DNA from: Mangrovibacterium sp047972415
GTDB lineage: Bacteria; Bacteroidota; Bacteroidia; Bacteroidales; Prolixibacteraceae
Reading direction: 5' to 3'
NCBI GenBank assembly: GCA_047972415.1
Contig: JBKEAN010000233.1
Location: 1-26,739 of the forward strand
DNA: 26,739 bases
A program made the position numbers and the translations under genes. Shown piece after piece: positions 16,638-25,395 of this stretch (position 1 is its first letter; the number at the start of each line of letters is the position of its first letter). A model generated the notes under the pieces. That model searched no databases, was not told where the DNA came from, and was given only the letters and a program-made list of their open reading frames with translations.

Positions 16638-17312
16638 TTAGTTTTCTTTCCCAGCCAAAACAATCACAATTTCGCCTTTGATGGTTTTGGCCTTAAAGTG
16701 TTCCAGCGCTTCGGCCAGGGTGCCGTGGTAGTTTTCTTCGTACAGTTTCGACAATTCGCGCGATACCGAAACCTGGCGGTCAGGCCCTAAAAATTCGATG
16801 AATTGTTCCAGTGTCTTTAGTAAGCGGTATGGCGATTCATAAAAAACCATGGTTCGCTCTTCGTCTTGCAAGGACAAGATTTTTGTTTGCCGTCCTTTTT
16901 TTTGTGGTAAAAAACCTTCAAAACAAAAGCGGTCGCAGGGCAGGCCCGAGTTTACCAGGGCCGGGATGAGCGCTGTGGCTCCGGGCAAGGTTTCCACTTC
17001 AATCCCCAACCCCAGGCACTGGCGGACGAGTAAAAAGCCGGGATCGCTGATTCCAGGGGTGCCGGCGTCCGAAATCAAAGCAATGTTTTCTCCGGCTTCG
17101 ATGCGTTTGGCAATGTGAGCAGCCGTTTGGTGCTCGTTGAATTTATGGTGCGAGCTGAGCTTGTTTTGAATTTCGAAATGGTGCAGCAGCTTCGACGACG
17201 TGCGGGTATCTTCGGCCAAAATCAAATCCACTTCTTTCAGGACTTTAATTGCCCGAAAGGTCATATCGTCGAGGTTGCCGATTGGCGTTGGTACCAAATA
17301 GAGTTTTGCCAT
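16638..17312 (-). CDS. rsmI: 16S rRNA (cytidine1402-2'-O)-methyltransferase
   Basis: The 224-residue protein opens with LYLVPTPIGNLDDMTFRAI and continues with LILAEDTRTSSKLLHHFEI, the classic RsmI N-terminus. The AdoMet-site loop ISDAGTPGISDPG lies near residue 80, followed by VETLPGATALIPALVNSGLP and the F-E-G-F-L-P motif. It methylates the ribose of C1402 in the decoding centre of 16S rRNA. It lacks the ~50-residue C-terminal helical extension of the E. coli protein, a shorter form common in Bacteroidota. It lies 30 bp downstream of the Glu-rich gene on the same strand and is probably cotranscribed with it. Confidence 0.96.
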   Translation of the reverse strand: MAKLYLVPTPIGNLDDMTFRAIKVLKEVDLILAEDTRTSSKLLHHFEIQNKLSSHHKFNEHQTAAHIAKRIEAGENIALISDAGTPGISDPGFLLVRQCLGLGIEVETLPGATALIPALVNSGLPCDRFCFEGFLPQKKGRQTKILSLQDEERTMVFYESPYRLLKTLEQFIEFLGPDRQVSVSRELSKLYEENYHGTLAEALEHFKAKTIKGEIVIVLAGKEN

Positions 17313-17342
17313 AGTTGCTTGCAGGATGTATATTGAAACTAA

Positions 17343-18440
17343 TTAAACCGAGAAGCGGCGCCGTACAAGGTGAATGAATTTCAGGCTGATGTCGTCCATC
17401 TCCCACTCAAACTGGCTATCCAGAAAATCAAGTGCTTCGTCAATGGTATGCATCTTATCTATTTTGGTGATGGTATCGCGAAACAAGTCGGCATCGTTGT
17501 TAAACAGTTCGCGAATGTATTGAAAGCGATCGTTCAAGCCAATCGAATTTTCGAGCTTTTGAATGGGCGCGCTTGCCAAGCGCTGATCCAATTTATTGTT
17601 TGACGAAATGGTGTCGTTCAACGATTTGGCTTGAAACTGGTCGGTCACTGTTTTCTTTTCCTGAAGTTCTGCTTTTGCCGTGCCGTTTTTCGGAAGTACG
17701 TCGTTATCCAGTATTTCTTCAGCAGCTGAAGTCGCTGATACCAGCAATTCCAATACCGTGGCATTTTCTCCGCCAGCTTCTTTAATTTCAATCGGTTCCG
17801 GTATCGTTGGCTTTTCTTCCTCCAATTCAAATTTTTTAACCGGTTTTACCGTTTCTTCGGCTTCCAATTTTTCAGCAAGCGTTTCGTTTTCCGGTTCTTC
17901 TGTTTGGGCTGGCGGTTGGGCTGCAAGTTCAACTTTTACCGGTTCTTCAACTAATTCGGTTTTTTCTTCTTCGCGAATGTCAATTGGTTTCGCTTCGAGC
18001 GCTTCATTTTTATCGAATGTCTCCTGGCGGTTTTCGTCAATCGCTGCTTTTTCTGTCGCTTCTTGTTCTTCATTGCCAGTTGGTTGGCTTATTTCGGTAA
18101 GCGGCTGGGGCAACACATCAACTTCCTTTAAATCATTTTTAATTGTTTCGGGTTGATGGTTTTCAGCTTCAATTTTAACCGGCGTAATTAGTGGTACATC
18201 GAATAAAGTTGGCCCTTTGGCAGCGGCGATTAGTGCTTCAACCTTGGCGGCTGTTTTCTCTGTTTGCGGCGAGTTTATTTCGCGCAGAAACTCATATTCC
18301 TGAAAAATGAGCTTGGCTTTGGCCAGGGCAATGTCAATTTCAAGTTTCGACAAATGAGTGTTTTGGCTCATCTCCTGGTTGATTTCGAGTAGCTCATTCA
18401 GGTTTTTATCAATAATTTGGAGTAATTTCTTTCTGTCCAT
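17343..18440 (-). CDS. Glu-rich cytoplasmic protein with conserved C-terminal helical region
   Basis: The 365-residue protein has no signal peptide or membrane segment. Residues 1-70 look helical (LLQIIDKNLNELLEINQEMS). Residues ~85-260 are low complexity, rich in Glu, Pro, Lys and Thr, and probably disordered. The last ~70 residues are compact and look conserved (LNDRFQYIRELFNNDADLFR, DEALDFLDSQFEWEMDD, LVRRRFSV). I recall hypothetical proteins with this tail next to tdk or rsmI in Bacteroidota, but no function. It diverges from tdk with 77 bp between them and precedes rsmI by 30 bp. A scaffold or adaptor role would be guesswork. Confidence 0.85.
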   Translation of the reverse strand: MDRKKLLQIIDKNLNELLEINQEMSQNTHLSKLEIDIALAKAKLIFQEYEFLREINSPQTEKTAAKVEALIAAAKGPTLFDVPLITPVKIEAENHQPETIKNDLKEVDVLPQPLTEISQPTGNEEQEATEKAAIDENRQETFDKNEALEAKPIDIREEEKTELVEEPVKVELAAQPPAQTEEPENETLAEKLEAEETVKPVKKFELEEEKPTIPEPIEIKEAGGENATVLELLVSATSAAEEILDNDVLPKNGTAKAELQEKKTVTDQFQAKSLNDTISSNNKLDQRLASAPIQKLENSIGLNDRFQYIRELFNNDADLFRDTITKIDKMHTIDEALDFLDSQFEWEMDDISLKFIHLVRRRFSV

Positions 18441-18476
18441 TTTTTCAACAACGGTTAATCGCCAAACTATATTGGT

Positions 18477-18484
18477 TACTTTTG
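18477..18484 (+). promoter_or_regulatory. -7 element of the tdk promoter
   Basis: TACTTTTG matches TAnnTTTG and lies 33 bp upstream of the tdk start, predicting a leader of about 25-30 nt. Only a weak TTA-type element is present at the -33 position. Confidence 0.4.
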
Positions 18485-18517
18485 TAAAAGTACGAAAAAC
18501 TCCAACGTGTAGAGCCT

Positions 18518-19087
18518 ATGTTTTTAGAAAGAGATTTAAGTCACCGAAAACCAGGCGGTAGTATCGAAGTAATTACAGGGTCGATGTTTTCGGGGAAAAC
18601 CGAAGAGTTAATCCGGCGTTTGCGACGGGCAAAATATGCGCACCAAAAGGTTGAAATATTTAAACCGAAAATTGATGTGCGCTATTCGTTGAGCGAAGTG
18701 GTTTCGCACGACGAAACCTCGATTCCGAGCTCGCCAATCGACAACTCGGCAGCAATTTTATTACTGTCAGGCGGTTACGAAGTTGTCGGCATCGACGAGG
18801 CTCAGTTTTTCGATAAAGGGCTGGTCGACGTATGCACTACGCTCGCAGCCCAAGGGGTTCGCGTTATTGTTGCCGGACTGGATATGGACTTTAAAGGAAA
18901 ACCTTTTGGCCCCATGCCCGAGTTGATGGCCGTTGCCGATTATGTAACCAAGGTGCACGCCATTTGTATGCGCTGCGGCAACGTTGCCCAGTTTTCGCAC
19001 CGTTTGTCGGACAATGAAAAGCAGGTGATGCTGGGCGAAAAAAACGAGTACGAACCACTGTGCCGCGAGTGCTATAACAAACGATAA
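18518..19087 (+). CDS. tdk: Thymidine kinase (type II)
   Basis: The 189-residue enzyme phosphorylates thymidine with ATP in the salvage pathway. The P-loop is GSMFSGKT at residues 21-28, the catalytic Glu is E94 in GIDEAQFF, and the structural zinc is held by C150, C153, C182 and C185 in two CxxC pairs. The substrate lasso lies between the pairs. The N-terminus MFLERDLSHRKPGGSIEVI is typical for Bacteroidota, which supports the start at 18518. The murF-alr gene begins 15 bp after the stop and is probably cotranscribed. Confidence 0.97.
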   Translation: MFLERDLSHRKPGGSIEVITGSMFSGKTEELIRRLRRAKYAHQKVEIFKPKIDVRYSLSEVVSHDETSIPSSPIDNSAAILLLSGGYEVVGIDEAQFFDKGLVDVCTTLAAQGVRVIVAGLDMDFKGKPFGPMPELMAVADYVTKVHAICMRCGNVAQFSHRLSDNEKQVMLGEKNEYEPLCRECYNKR

Positions 19088-19102
19088 AAAAACCGAAAGA
19101 AC

Positions 19103-21586
19103 ATGTCGAAATTTGGATTGAACACAATTGCCCAAATCGTGAACGGAACCGTGTTCCCGGAAAACCGGGCTGCCGATGCAACGCCCATTCAATCAATTTC
19201 TATCGACAGTCGCACCATTGCCGATGTTGGTTCTTGCCTGTTCTTCGCGCTGAAAGGTGTCCGCCACAACGGGCACTATTATCTGTCCGATTTGTATGCG
19301 CGTGGCGTTCGGTATTTTGTGGTGTGCGAGCCGGTGGAGCTTTCGCGCTTTCCGCAGGCTGTTTTTATTCGGGTCGAAGATAGTTTGGCTGCGTTGCAAC
19401 AACTGTCAGCAGCAGTTCGGGCGGGCTTCAATTATCCGGTTTTGGCCATTACCGGTAGCAACGGCAAAACCATTGTAAAGGAGTGGCTGTACGATTTGTT
19501 GCACGAGTCCGTTAAAATTGTTCGAAGCCCCAAAAGCTATAACTCGCAGGTGGGCGTGCCGCTATCGGTTTGGAATATGACCGGCAAGTTCGAATTGGCC
19601 ATCTTTGAAGCTGGTATTTCTGAACCCGGCGAAATGGAAAGGCTGGCCGCCGTTATTCAACCTACAATTGGGGTTTTAACCAATTTGGGTGAAGCGCATC
19701 AGGAAAATTTTGAATCGAAAAATCAAAAACTCAACGAAAAACTTCGGCTTTTTGCTTCGTGCCACACCATAATATATCGGAAGGCTCAAGCTGAAGCTGA
19801 AGATCGGATTCGTGCCACTTTCGGCAACAGCGGAAAGCAATTGCTGGGTTGGTCGTCGGAAGATGAGAAGGCTGATTTGTATATTCAGTTTAAATTGAAA
19901 GGTACTGAAACCGAACTTCAATTTACCTGGAAGGGTGAACCCCATCAACTCGTGGTTCCGTTCACCGATTCTGCTTCGCTCGAAAACATTGGCCATTGCC
20001 TCGCTTTTATTCTGATATCGGGTTACGCCAGCCACCCGGTTTGGCAGGCATTTGCCCGTTTGCAGGCCGTTGCCATGCGTTTAGAGTTGAAGCAAGGCAT
20101 CAATAATTGCCTGCTCATCAACGACTACTATAATTCCGACATTAACTCGCTGACCATTGCATTGCAGTTTCTCAAAAGCCAGTCGCTGAGCCAAAAACAA
20201 GCACGCTGCCTCATTCTTTCGGACATTGAACAGTCTGGTTTTTCGGTACCGGAGTTGGCCCGCGAGGTTAACCGGCTGGTTGGTTTGTACGGAGTTGACC
20301 GATTGCTGATTATCGGTGCCGAGTTTTTCCGGCAGCAGGAGTTGTTTGCTCCCGAAACGCAATTTTTCCCGTCAACCGAAGCTTTTTTGGCAGCCTTCAA
20401 ACCAACTGATTTTCAAAACGAACACATTTTACTGAAAGGCGCGCGTGATTTTCGTTTTGAGCGGATTGCTGCCGTGCTTCAGAAAAAATACCATCAAACC
20501 CAGCTCGAAATCAATCTGAACAATTTAGTTGAAAACCTGAACCGCTACCGTGCCCGACTAAATCCCGAAACGAAAATAATGGTTATGGTGAAAGCGTTTT
20601 CGTACGGCAGCGGAACGGTTGAAATTGCCCGGGCGCTCGAGTTTCAGAAAGTGGACTACCTTGCAGTAGCTGTTGCCGACGAGGGTTTGGAGCTCAGGCA
20701 AGCAGGTATCAGCACGCCAATTATTGTAATGAACCCCGAAGAGCATAGTTTTGAAATGATGCTCGAATATCGGCTTGAGCCCAATATCTACTCAATCGAA
20801 GTTTTTGAGCAGTTCGATCAGGCTGCCCGGCGTATGGCGGTGAGCGATTTTCCCATTCACCTGAAGCTTGAGACAGGAATGCACCGCCTGGGATTTTTGT
20901 CGCCGTCCGAATTGGAACACATCGCACTACGTGTTCCGAAAGAAGGGAGGCTGCGCATCCAAACGGTTTTTTCGCACTTGGCTGGCAGCGACAGCCCCGA
21001 ACACGACGACTTTACCCGTCAGCAATGTCACCGGTTTATGGCATTGAGTACGCCGGTCATTGCCAACCAACCAAACAAAGTCATGCGGCATCTATTAAAT
21101 TCCGCTGGCATTGAGCGCTTTGCCGATTACCAGTTGGAGATGGTCCGGCTGGGGATTGGTTTGTATGGTGTATCGCAATCCGATGCTGTGCAGGCCGAAA
21201 CGGTTGCACGCTGGACAACGGTTGTTTCGCAGGTGAAAACAGTGGTTGAAGGCGAAACCGTGGGCTATGGGCGCAAAGGCAAAGTACCTAAAACAAAGCA
21301 AGTGGCGATTATTCCGGTTGGCTATGCCGATGGCTACGACCGCCGCTTGAGTAACGGTGCCGGTAACGTGTGGGTTGGCGGAAAGCAGTGCTCGATTATT
21401 GGCAACGTTTGCATGGACATGAGTATGATTGATGTGACAGGGGCAGAGGTTCGGGCCGGCGACCCGGTTGAGTTGATGGGTGAGCATATTCGCCTGACTG
21501 ACTTGGCTGTGTGGATGGGAACCATTCCGTACGAAGTACTCACCGGCATTTCGCAGCGCGTTCGCCGGGTGTATGTTCAGGAATAG
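19103..21586 (+). CDS. murF/alr: Bifunctional UDP-N-acetylmuramoyl-tripeptide:D-Ala-D-Ala ligase / alanine racemase
   Basis: The 827-residue protein fuses two cell-wall enzymes. Residues 1 to ~450 are MurF-like: the ATP loop is ITGSNGKT (G118-T123; the usual form is GTNGKT), followed by SYNSQVGVPLSVWN, EAGISEPGEM and DYYNSDINSL. Residues ~455-827 form a PLP-dependent alanine racemase with the PLP lysine K497 in MVKAFSYGSG and the second catalytic base Y722 in VGYGRKG, followed by PVGYADGYDRRLS. The racemase makes D-Ala and MurF attaches D-Ala-D-Ala to the UDP-MurNAc-tripeptide, so the fusion joins start and end of that supply line. The fusion is well known in Bacteroidota. Both active sites look intact. 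Confidence 0.96.
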   Translation: MSKFGLNTIAQIVNGTVFPENRAADATPIQSISIDSRTIADVGSCLFFALKGVRHNGHYYLSDLYARGVRYFVVCEPVELSRFPQAVFIRVEDSLAALQQLSAAVRAGFNYPVLAITGSNGKTIVKEWLYDLLHESVKIVRSPKSYNSQVGVPLSVWNMTGKFELAIFEAGISEPGEMERLAAVIQPTIGVLTNLGEAHQENFESKNQKLNEKLRLFASCHTIIYRKAQAEAEDRIRATFGNSGKQLLGWSSEDEKADLYIQFKLKGTETELQFTWKGEPHQLVVPFTDSASLENIGHCLAFILISGYASHPVWQAFARLQAVAMRLELKQGINNCLLINDYYNSDINSLTIALQFLKSQSLSQKQARCLILSDIEQSGFSVPELAREVNRLVGLYGVDRLLIIGAEFFRQQELFAPETQFFPSTEAFLAAFKPTDFQNEHILLKGARDFRFERIAAVLQKKYHQTQLEINLNNLVENLNRYRARLNPETKIMVMVKAFSYGSGTVEIARALEFQKVDYLAVAVADEGLELRQAGISTPIIVMNPEEHSFEMMLEYRLEPNIYSIEVFEQFDQAARRMAVSDFPIHLKLETGMHRLGFLSPSELEHIALRVPKEGRLRIQTVFSHLAGSDSPEHDDFTRQQCHRFMALSTPVIANQPNKVMRHLLNSAGIERFADYQLEMVRLGIGLYGVSQSDAVQAETVARWTTVVSQVKTVVEGETVGYGRKGKVPKTKQVAIIPVGYADGYDRRLSNGAGNVWVGGKQCSIIGNVCMDMSMIDVTGAEVRAGDPVELMGEHIRLTDLAVWMGTIPYEVLTGISQRVRRVYVQE

Positions 21587-21833
21587 TGTGGGCGCAATTT
21601 AATCGGTTTGTTTGCAGCCGCAATGCGAAAGAATAGTAGGTTTCGGTTTTGGGAAGGACTGGTTTTGTGACATCTGAACCTGCCAGGAGTAAAAGTGCGT
21701 TAAACAACCGGTTTTTTCGAATAAAAGGGGAGTGAAATAACTTGCAGGAGAGCCGGGCTTACACTTATAGGTTGATTTTTTAAACTTATTGATATATTTA
21801 GCTGTTCATAAGCATTTTATTTAGGAACAAACT

Positions 21834-22964
21834 ATGTCTTACTTTTTTGTAGCAGGAATTGTTATTGCCTTGTTTTTGATTTTGTTATTGGCGGCTAAGC
21901 CCAATAAACAAACTCCGGACTATATTTTTGGAGTATTGTTGTTCTTTTCTGCACAAACTATCTTCAATACCTTCTGGGTTTATACCGGGCGGTATCTGCA
22001 ATATCCTAACACATTGGTTGTTGGATTGAATGCGCCGATTGCGGTAGCTCCCTTATTTTATTTATACACGAAATATCAAACACACAATATCCGGTTTCGG
22101 CCTATCGACTATTTACACCTGCTGCCTTATATCGCGCTTTTTATATTATATGCCGACTTCTACGGATTGTCGTTTAATGAGAAAATTGAACGGATGCAGG
22201 CCTACGGGTCGGTAGCGTTAGATACCATAAGGAGTTTTGTTGCATATACGACAGGGTTCTTTTACTTCATGCTATCCTTGTGGATGCTGTTGCGGTTCAA
22301 AAAAAATATGAAAAGCCAATTTTCTAATACCGAAAGAATTCAATTCAATTGGTTGCTGCTTCTAATCGTAGGTATGCTGGTAATCTGGCTCATTGTTTTA
22401 ATCACTAAAAACGACAATATTATCTCTGTTGCTGCAACAGTTTTTGTTTTCGTACTGGGTTATTTTGGCATTACACAGGTGAATGCTTTTAACGGAACCA
22501 ATGCATTCGCTTTTTCAGCGCCGACGGTGTTCGAAACCGAAAATATGGAAATACAATTGGACGGAGTGGTTGATGCAAAGTATAAAAGTTCGATGTTGAG
22601 CGAAGAAGATGCCAATCAGATTCATACACAGCTTAAACGGGTACTGGAGAAAGAAAGGCCCTATTTAAACCCGGAACTCACCTTGGGGCAGTTAGCCCGG
22701 CTTCTGGAGGTACATCCCAATAGATTGTCGGAAGTTATAAATACAAAAGAAGCAAAAACTTTTTACGACCTGATTAATGAACTACGCATAAAAGAATTTC
22801 TACAGCAGGTTGTGAAACCCGAAAGCCGGCAGTTTACGTTTATGTCGTTAGCCTACGATTGTGGCTTTAATTCGAAGGCTTCGTTTAACCGGAACTTTAA
22901 AAGATATACGGGTAGTACACCCCGGGCGTATTTAAACAATCATTGCACGTCAGAACTAAAGTAG
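21834..22964 (+). CDS. Membrane-anchored AraC-family transcriptional regulator
   Basis: The 376-residue protein has an N-terminal membrane domain with about seven hydrophobic helices (residues ~3-215, for example YFFVAGIVIALFLILLLAA) and a C-terminal AraC-type DNA-binding domain (residues ~262-370: LTLGQLARLLEVHPNRLSEV, then FMSLAYDCGFNSKASFNRNF and FKRYTGSTPRAY). This form is common in Bacteroidota and probably senses a membrane or periplasmic signal directly. The target is unknown; the hydrolase and barrel genes that follow on the same strand, 142 bp downstream, are the obvious candidates. The 247 bp upstream are AT-rich with only a weak TATATTTAG box near 21790. Confidence 0.92.
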   Translation: MSYFFVAGIVIALFLILLLAAKPNKQTPDYIFGVLLFFSAQTIFNTFWVYTGRYLQYPNTLVVGLNAPIAVAPLFYLYTKYQTHNIRFRPIDYLHLLPYIALFILYADFYGLSFNEKIERMQAYGSVALDTIRSFVAYTTGFFYFMLSLWMLLRFKKNMKSQFSNTERIQFNWLLLLIVGMLVIWLIVLITKNDNIISVAATVFVFVLGYFGITQVNAFNGTNAFAFSAPTVFETENMEIQLDGVVDAKYKSSMLSEEDANQIHTQLKRVLEKERPYLNPELTLGQLARLLEVHPNRLSEVINTKEAKTFYDLINELRIKEFLQQVVKPESRQFTFMSLAYDCGFNSKASFNRNFKRYTGSTPRAYLNNHCTSELK

Positions 22965-23106
22965 TACATTTCAAAAGAAGTGTCAATAATCACAATTTGT
23001 TTATTTCCAACAATTTATAAAAGCAGATAAAAAGGCCTCAATTTATAATTTGAGACACTAATGTGCATCTCAATGCAGATTTTTGTAGTTCAACGTATCA
23101 AAAAAA

Positions 23107-24150
23107 ATGATGTACAAAAATTTGCTTGTAAATCGGGTTTGCTTATTGGCCCTTTCCATGTGCCTGATCGCTGCCTGCGAAAACGAAAGGTATATTGATG
23201 CTCCCGGCAATTTAGTTCCCAAAACAGTAGAGCAGGATCCAACATTACCTTCCATATCGGTTAACGGAGCGCTGCTGCATTCCGAAGCTTTTGGCCCGGC
23301 GGACGGTACATTAATAATTTGCGTTCACGGCGGCCCTGGAGCCGACTATCGTTATATGCTCAACTGCAAAACGTTGGCGGAAAAAGGTTGCCGGGTTGTT
23401 TTTTACGATCAACGAGGTTCCGGGCTTTCGCAACGGTTCCCCAAAAAATGGTACACATCTGCAAGTGGCGATGCGATTAATACAATTTTTTATGATGAAT
23501 TGAAAGGCGTTATTCAACACTATAAAACGTCAGCATCTCAAAAAGTAATTCTTTTGGGGCAATCATGGGGAGCCATGTTAGTCACGGGCTATACCGGAAA
23601 ATACCCCACTGAAATTGACGGCTTGATTGTGGCCGAACCCGGAGGTTTAAAGTGGGATGATGTGATGGATTATGTAGAAGAATCCAGATCGTTTGGTTTG
23701 TGGTCGGAGGCGCTGAATGATGCCACCTATATTGACCAGTTTATTACGGGTAAAGAAGATGAGCACGAAATTTTGGATTATAAACTATCCATTATGGGTG
23801 CAACTAATGATATAACCGGAGATGTTGGTTCCGATTTGGGCGAAAATGCCCCGGCGCTGGCCTTGTCAAGACCTGGTGCTGTAATCAATGCCGCTTCACT
23901 GGATTTAGGAGAACGGTTGGAGCCTGATTTTTCTCTCGGGATAAACAACTTTTCTACGAAGGTACTCTTCATTTACAGTTCCAATAATAAAGCCTATCCC
24001 GACAGCTGGGCAGAGAGAATATCGTCCGTTTATCCTGATAAAGAGATTTTTAAAGCACAAGGTGTGGGGCACTCCGGAATGATCGATCAGGTAAATTTCT
24101 GGACAACGAACATGGAACCCAAAATTATCTCTTACATCCAATCCTTATAA
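23107..24150 (+). CDS. Lipoprotein alpha/beta hydrolase, prolyl-aminopeptidase (S33)-like
   Basis: The 347-residue protein has a lipoprotein signal with lipobox LIAAC, cysteine 24, so it is anchored in the periplasm or on the outer membrane. The hydrolase fold shows the oxyanion motif HGGPG (74-78), then VVFYDQRGSGLSQR (98-110), the nucleophile elbow GQSWG with S153, and a C-terminal histidine in GVGHSGM. HGGPG together with DQRGSG is typical of proline iminopeptidase-like S33 enzymes, but relatives hydrolyse many esters and amides, so the substrate is open. A second ATG follows directly (23110). The next gene starts 3 bp after the stop, so the two are an operon. Confidence 0.9.
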   Translation: MMYKNLLVNRVCLLALSMCLIAACENERYIDAPGNLVPKTVEQDPTLPSISVNGALLHSEAFGPADGTLIICVHGGPGADYRYMLNCKTLAEKGCRVVFYDQRGSGLSQRFPKKWYTSASGDAINTIFYDELKGVIQHYKTSASQKVILLGQSWGAMLVTGYTGKYPTEIDGLIVAEPGGLKWDDVMDYVEESRSFGLWSEALNDATYIDQFITGKEDEHEILDYKLSIMGATNDITGDVGSDLGENAPALALSRPGAVINAASLDLGERLEPDFSLGINNFSTKVLFIYSSNNKAYPDSWAERISSVYPDKEIFKAQGVGHSGMIDQVNFWTTNMEPKIISYIQSL

Positions 24151-24153
24151 AAA

Positions 24154-24843
24154 ATGCAAATGAAAACAACTTTATCAATTGTAATCATTGCGATTGCAGC
24201 CTTATCCTTTTTCCACCGTAAGGCTCAAGCCCAGTCTGTGAACTGGGAAAATATTTCGAAAGAGAACAGGCACCTGCTACACGCAAACATGGGCGCTGAA
24301 TATGGCATGGTGTATGGTCTAGGGTATCACTATACACTGGCAACCGGTACATTGCCAATGCTGGTTGGGGTAGATCTTTCGTCGGCATTTGGCGAAACTT
24401 TTCTTGATGATAATAAAGCTCTTATAGGCACGCACATTGGCGTATTCAACGTAAACCATATTCAAGTAGCCACAAAAATTCAAGGTGTTTTCAGAAGTTA
24501 TCAGAACCAGTCTGTCGCGTTGCTCAATTTTGGGTGCGACCTGGCTGCAACACTCGGCTATTATCGTAAAAAGTGGTTTGCAGCGGCCGAAGTAGGTTTC
24601 GATAAGGCCATTGTTACCCACTTTAGGCATAGCGATTGGTACCGGAATAATATCTACAGCAATGTTCAGAATGGATGGTATCAGCCGGCAACCGGAGGTA
24701 ATTTTTATTATGGGCTGAACTTTGGTGTTTCAGTCAAAACAATAGACATCACGCTAAGGGTGGGCAAAATCATTGAGGAGGATTTTGACACAGAACCGAT
24801 ACTTCCATTTTATGGAAGTGTTGGGGCGAATGTTAATTTTTAA
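24154..24843 (+). CDS. Putative outer-membrane beta-barrel protein
   Basis: The 229-residue product has a signal peptide with probable cleavage after FHRKAQA (about residue 26). The rest alternates polar and hydrophobic residues in strand-like segments rich in Gly and aromatics (MVYGLGYHYTLATGTLPMLV, FYYGLNFGVSVKTIDITLRV) and ends GSVGANVNF; an aromatic last residue is usual for outer-membrane barrels. A second ATG at 24160 may be the true start (MKTTLSIV). It begins 3 bp after the hydrolase gene, suggesting joint expression. I do not recognise a named family; a small barrel or porin-like protein is the best reading. Confidence 0.75.
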   Translation: MQMKTTLSIVIIAIAALSFFHRKAQAQSVNWENISKENRHLLHANMGAEYGMVYGLGYHYTLATGTLPMLVGVDLSSAFGETFLDDNKALIGTHIGVFNVNHIQVATKIQGVFRSYQNQSVALLNFGCDLAATLGYYRKKWFAAAEVGFDKAIVTHFRHSDWYRNNIYSNVQNGWYQPATGGNFYYGLNFGVSVKTIDITLRVGKIIEEDFDTEPILPFYGSVGANVNF

Positions 24844-24953
24844 AGGATTGATCTGGCCGAATCGACATGTTGTCAATGTAAAATACTGAAAGACAAGTTG
24901 TAATAATTTATTCTGTAAAAGTTGATAATTGTAAATTCTTAAAAAAGCAAATT

Positions 24954-25385
24954 ATGAAAACAATCTCTTTGAAAACAATCTCTTTGAAAACAATTCAAAT
25001 CGCTATGGCCGTTGTATTCTTGGGTACTGTGCTTTTCTCGTGCGGAAAAGATGACGATGACACGCCAACGCCCGATTCAAGAGTTGTAAAGTATGAACTT
25101 ACAGGCACCTACTCCGGTACCTTATTAGTGAGCTACACAAACGCTGATGGGGAGACTCAGTTGGTGGACAAGGTTACGCTGCCATGGAGTAAGGAGGTTA
25201 CAGTAAAAGCGGGGCCTGTAACGGTTGGTGTTGGTGCAAGCTCTGAGACTACCGGATTTGGTGCGGCAGGGCAAACGCTCACCGGAACTTTAAGCGTTGG
25301 AGGAGTGGTGAAAAAAACAACAACAGTCAACTCTCTAAGCACTGGTTATATTGCTCTCAGTAATATTGCATATGTTCTGTACTAG
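24954..25385 (+). CDS. MmpS-like small lipoprotein (first of a tandem pair)
   Basis: The 143-residue product has a lipoprotein signal with cysteine 30 (TVLFSCGKDDDD), an acidic linker and a single beta domain: VVKYELTGTYSGTLLVSYTN, then VDKVTLPWSKEVTV and LTGTLSVGGVVKKTTTVN. The V-x-Y-E-x-x-G ... Y-T-N/D-x-x-G ... LPWS pattern resembles the periplasmic domain of MmpS proteins known from mycobacteria as accessory factors of RND-type exporters. No exporter gene is adjacent. The N-terminus is lengthened by an in-frame 15-bp repeat. It is 10 bp upstream of a related gene. Confidence 0.8.
   Translation: MKTISLKTISLKTIQIAMAVVFLGTVLFSCGKDDDDTPTPDSRVVKYELTGTYSGTLLVSYTNADGETQLVDKVTLPWSKEVTVKAGPVTVGVGASSETTGFGAAGQTLTGTLSVGGVVKKTTTVNSLSTGYIALSNIAYVLY
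24957..24994 (+). repeat. 15-bp direct repeat at the start of the MmpS-like gene
   Basis: AAAACAATCTCTTTG occurs at 24957-24971 and 24972-24986, followed by a partial third copy (24987-24994). Each unit is five codons (KTISL), so copy-number changes would keep the reading frame and only lengthen the n-region of the signal peptide. Confidence 0.85.
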
Positions 25386-25395
25386 CAGCTTTAAT

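Noticed and set aside
17680..18156. 158-codon Ser/Phe-rich frame opposite the Glu-rich gene
   Set aside because: It is the complement of Glu/Pro/Lys low-complexity codons, a composition effect.
22965..23106. Terminator or promoter between the AraC gene and the hydrolase
   Set aside because: CTCAA/TTGAG at about 23037-23055 is only a 5-bp stem, and GATTTTTG near 23080 does not meet the TAnnTTTG consensus or spacing.
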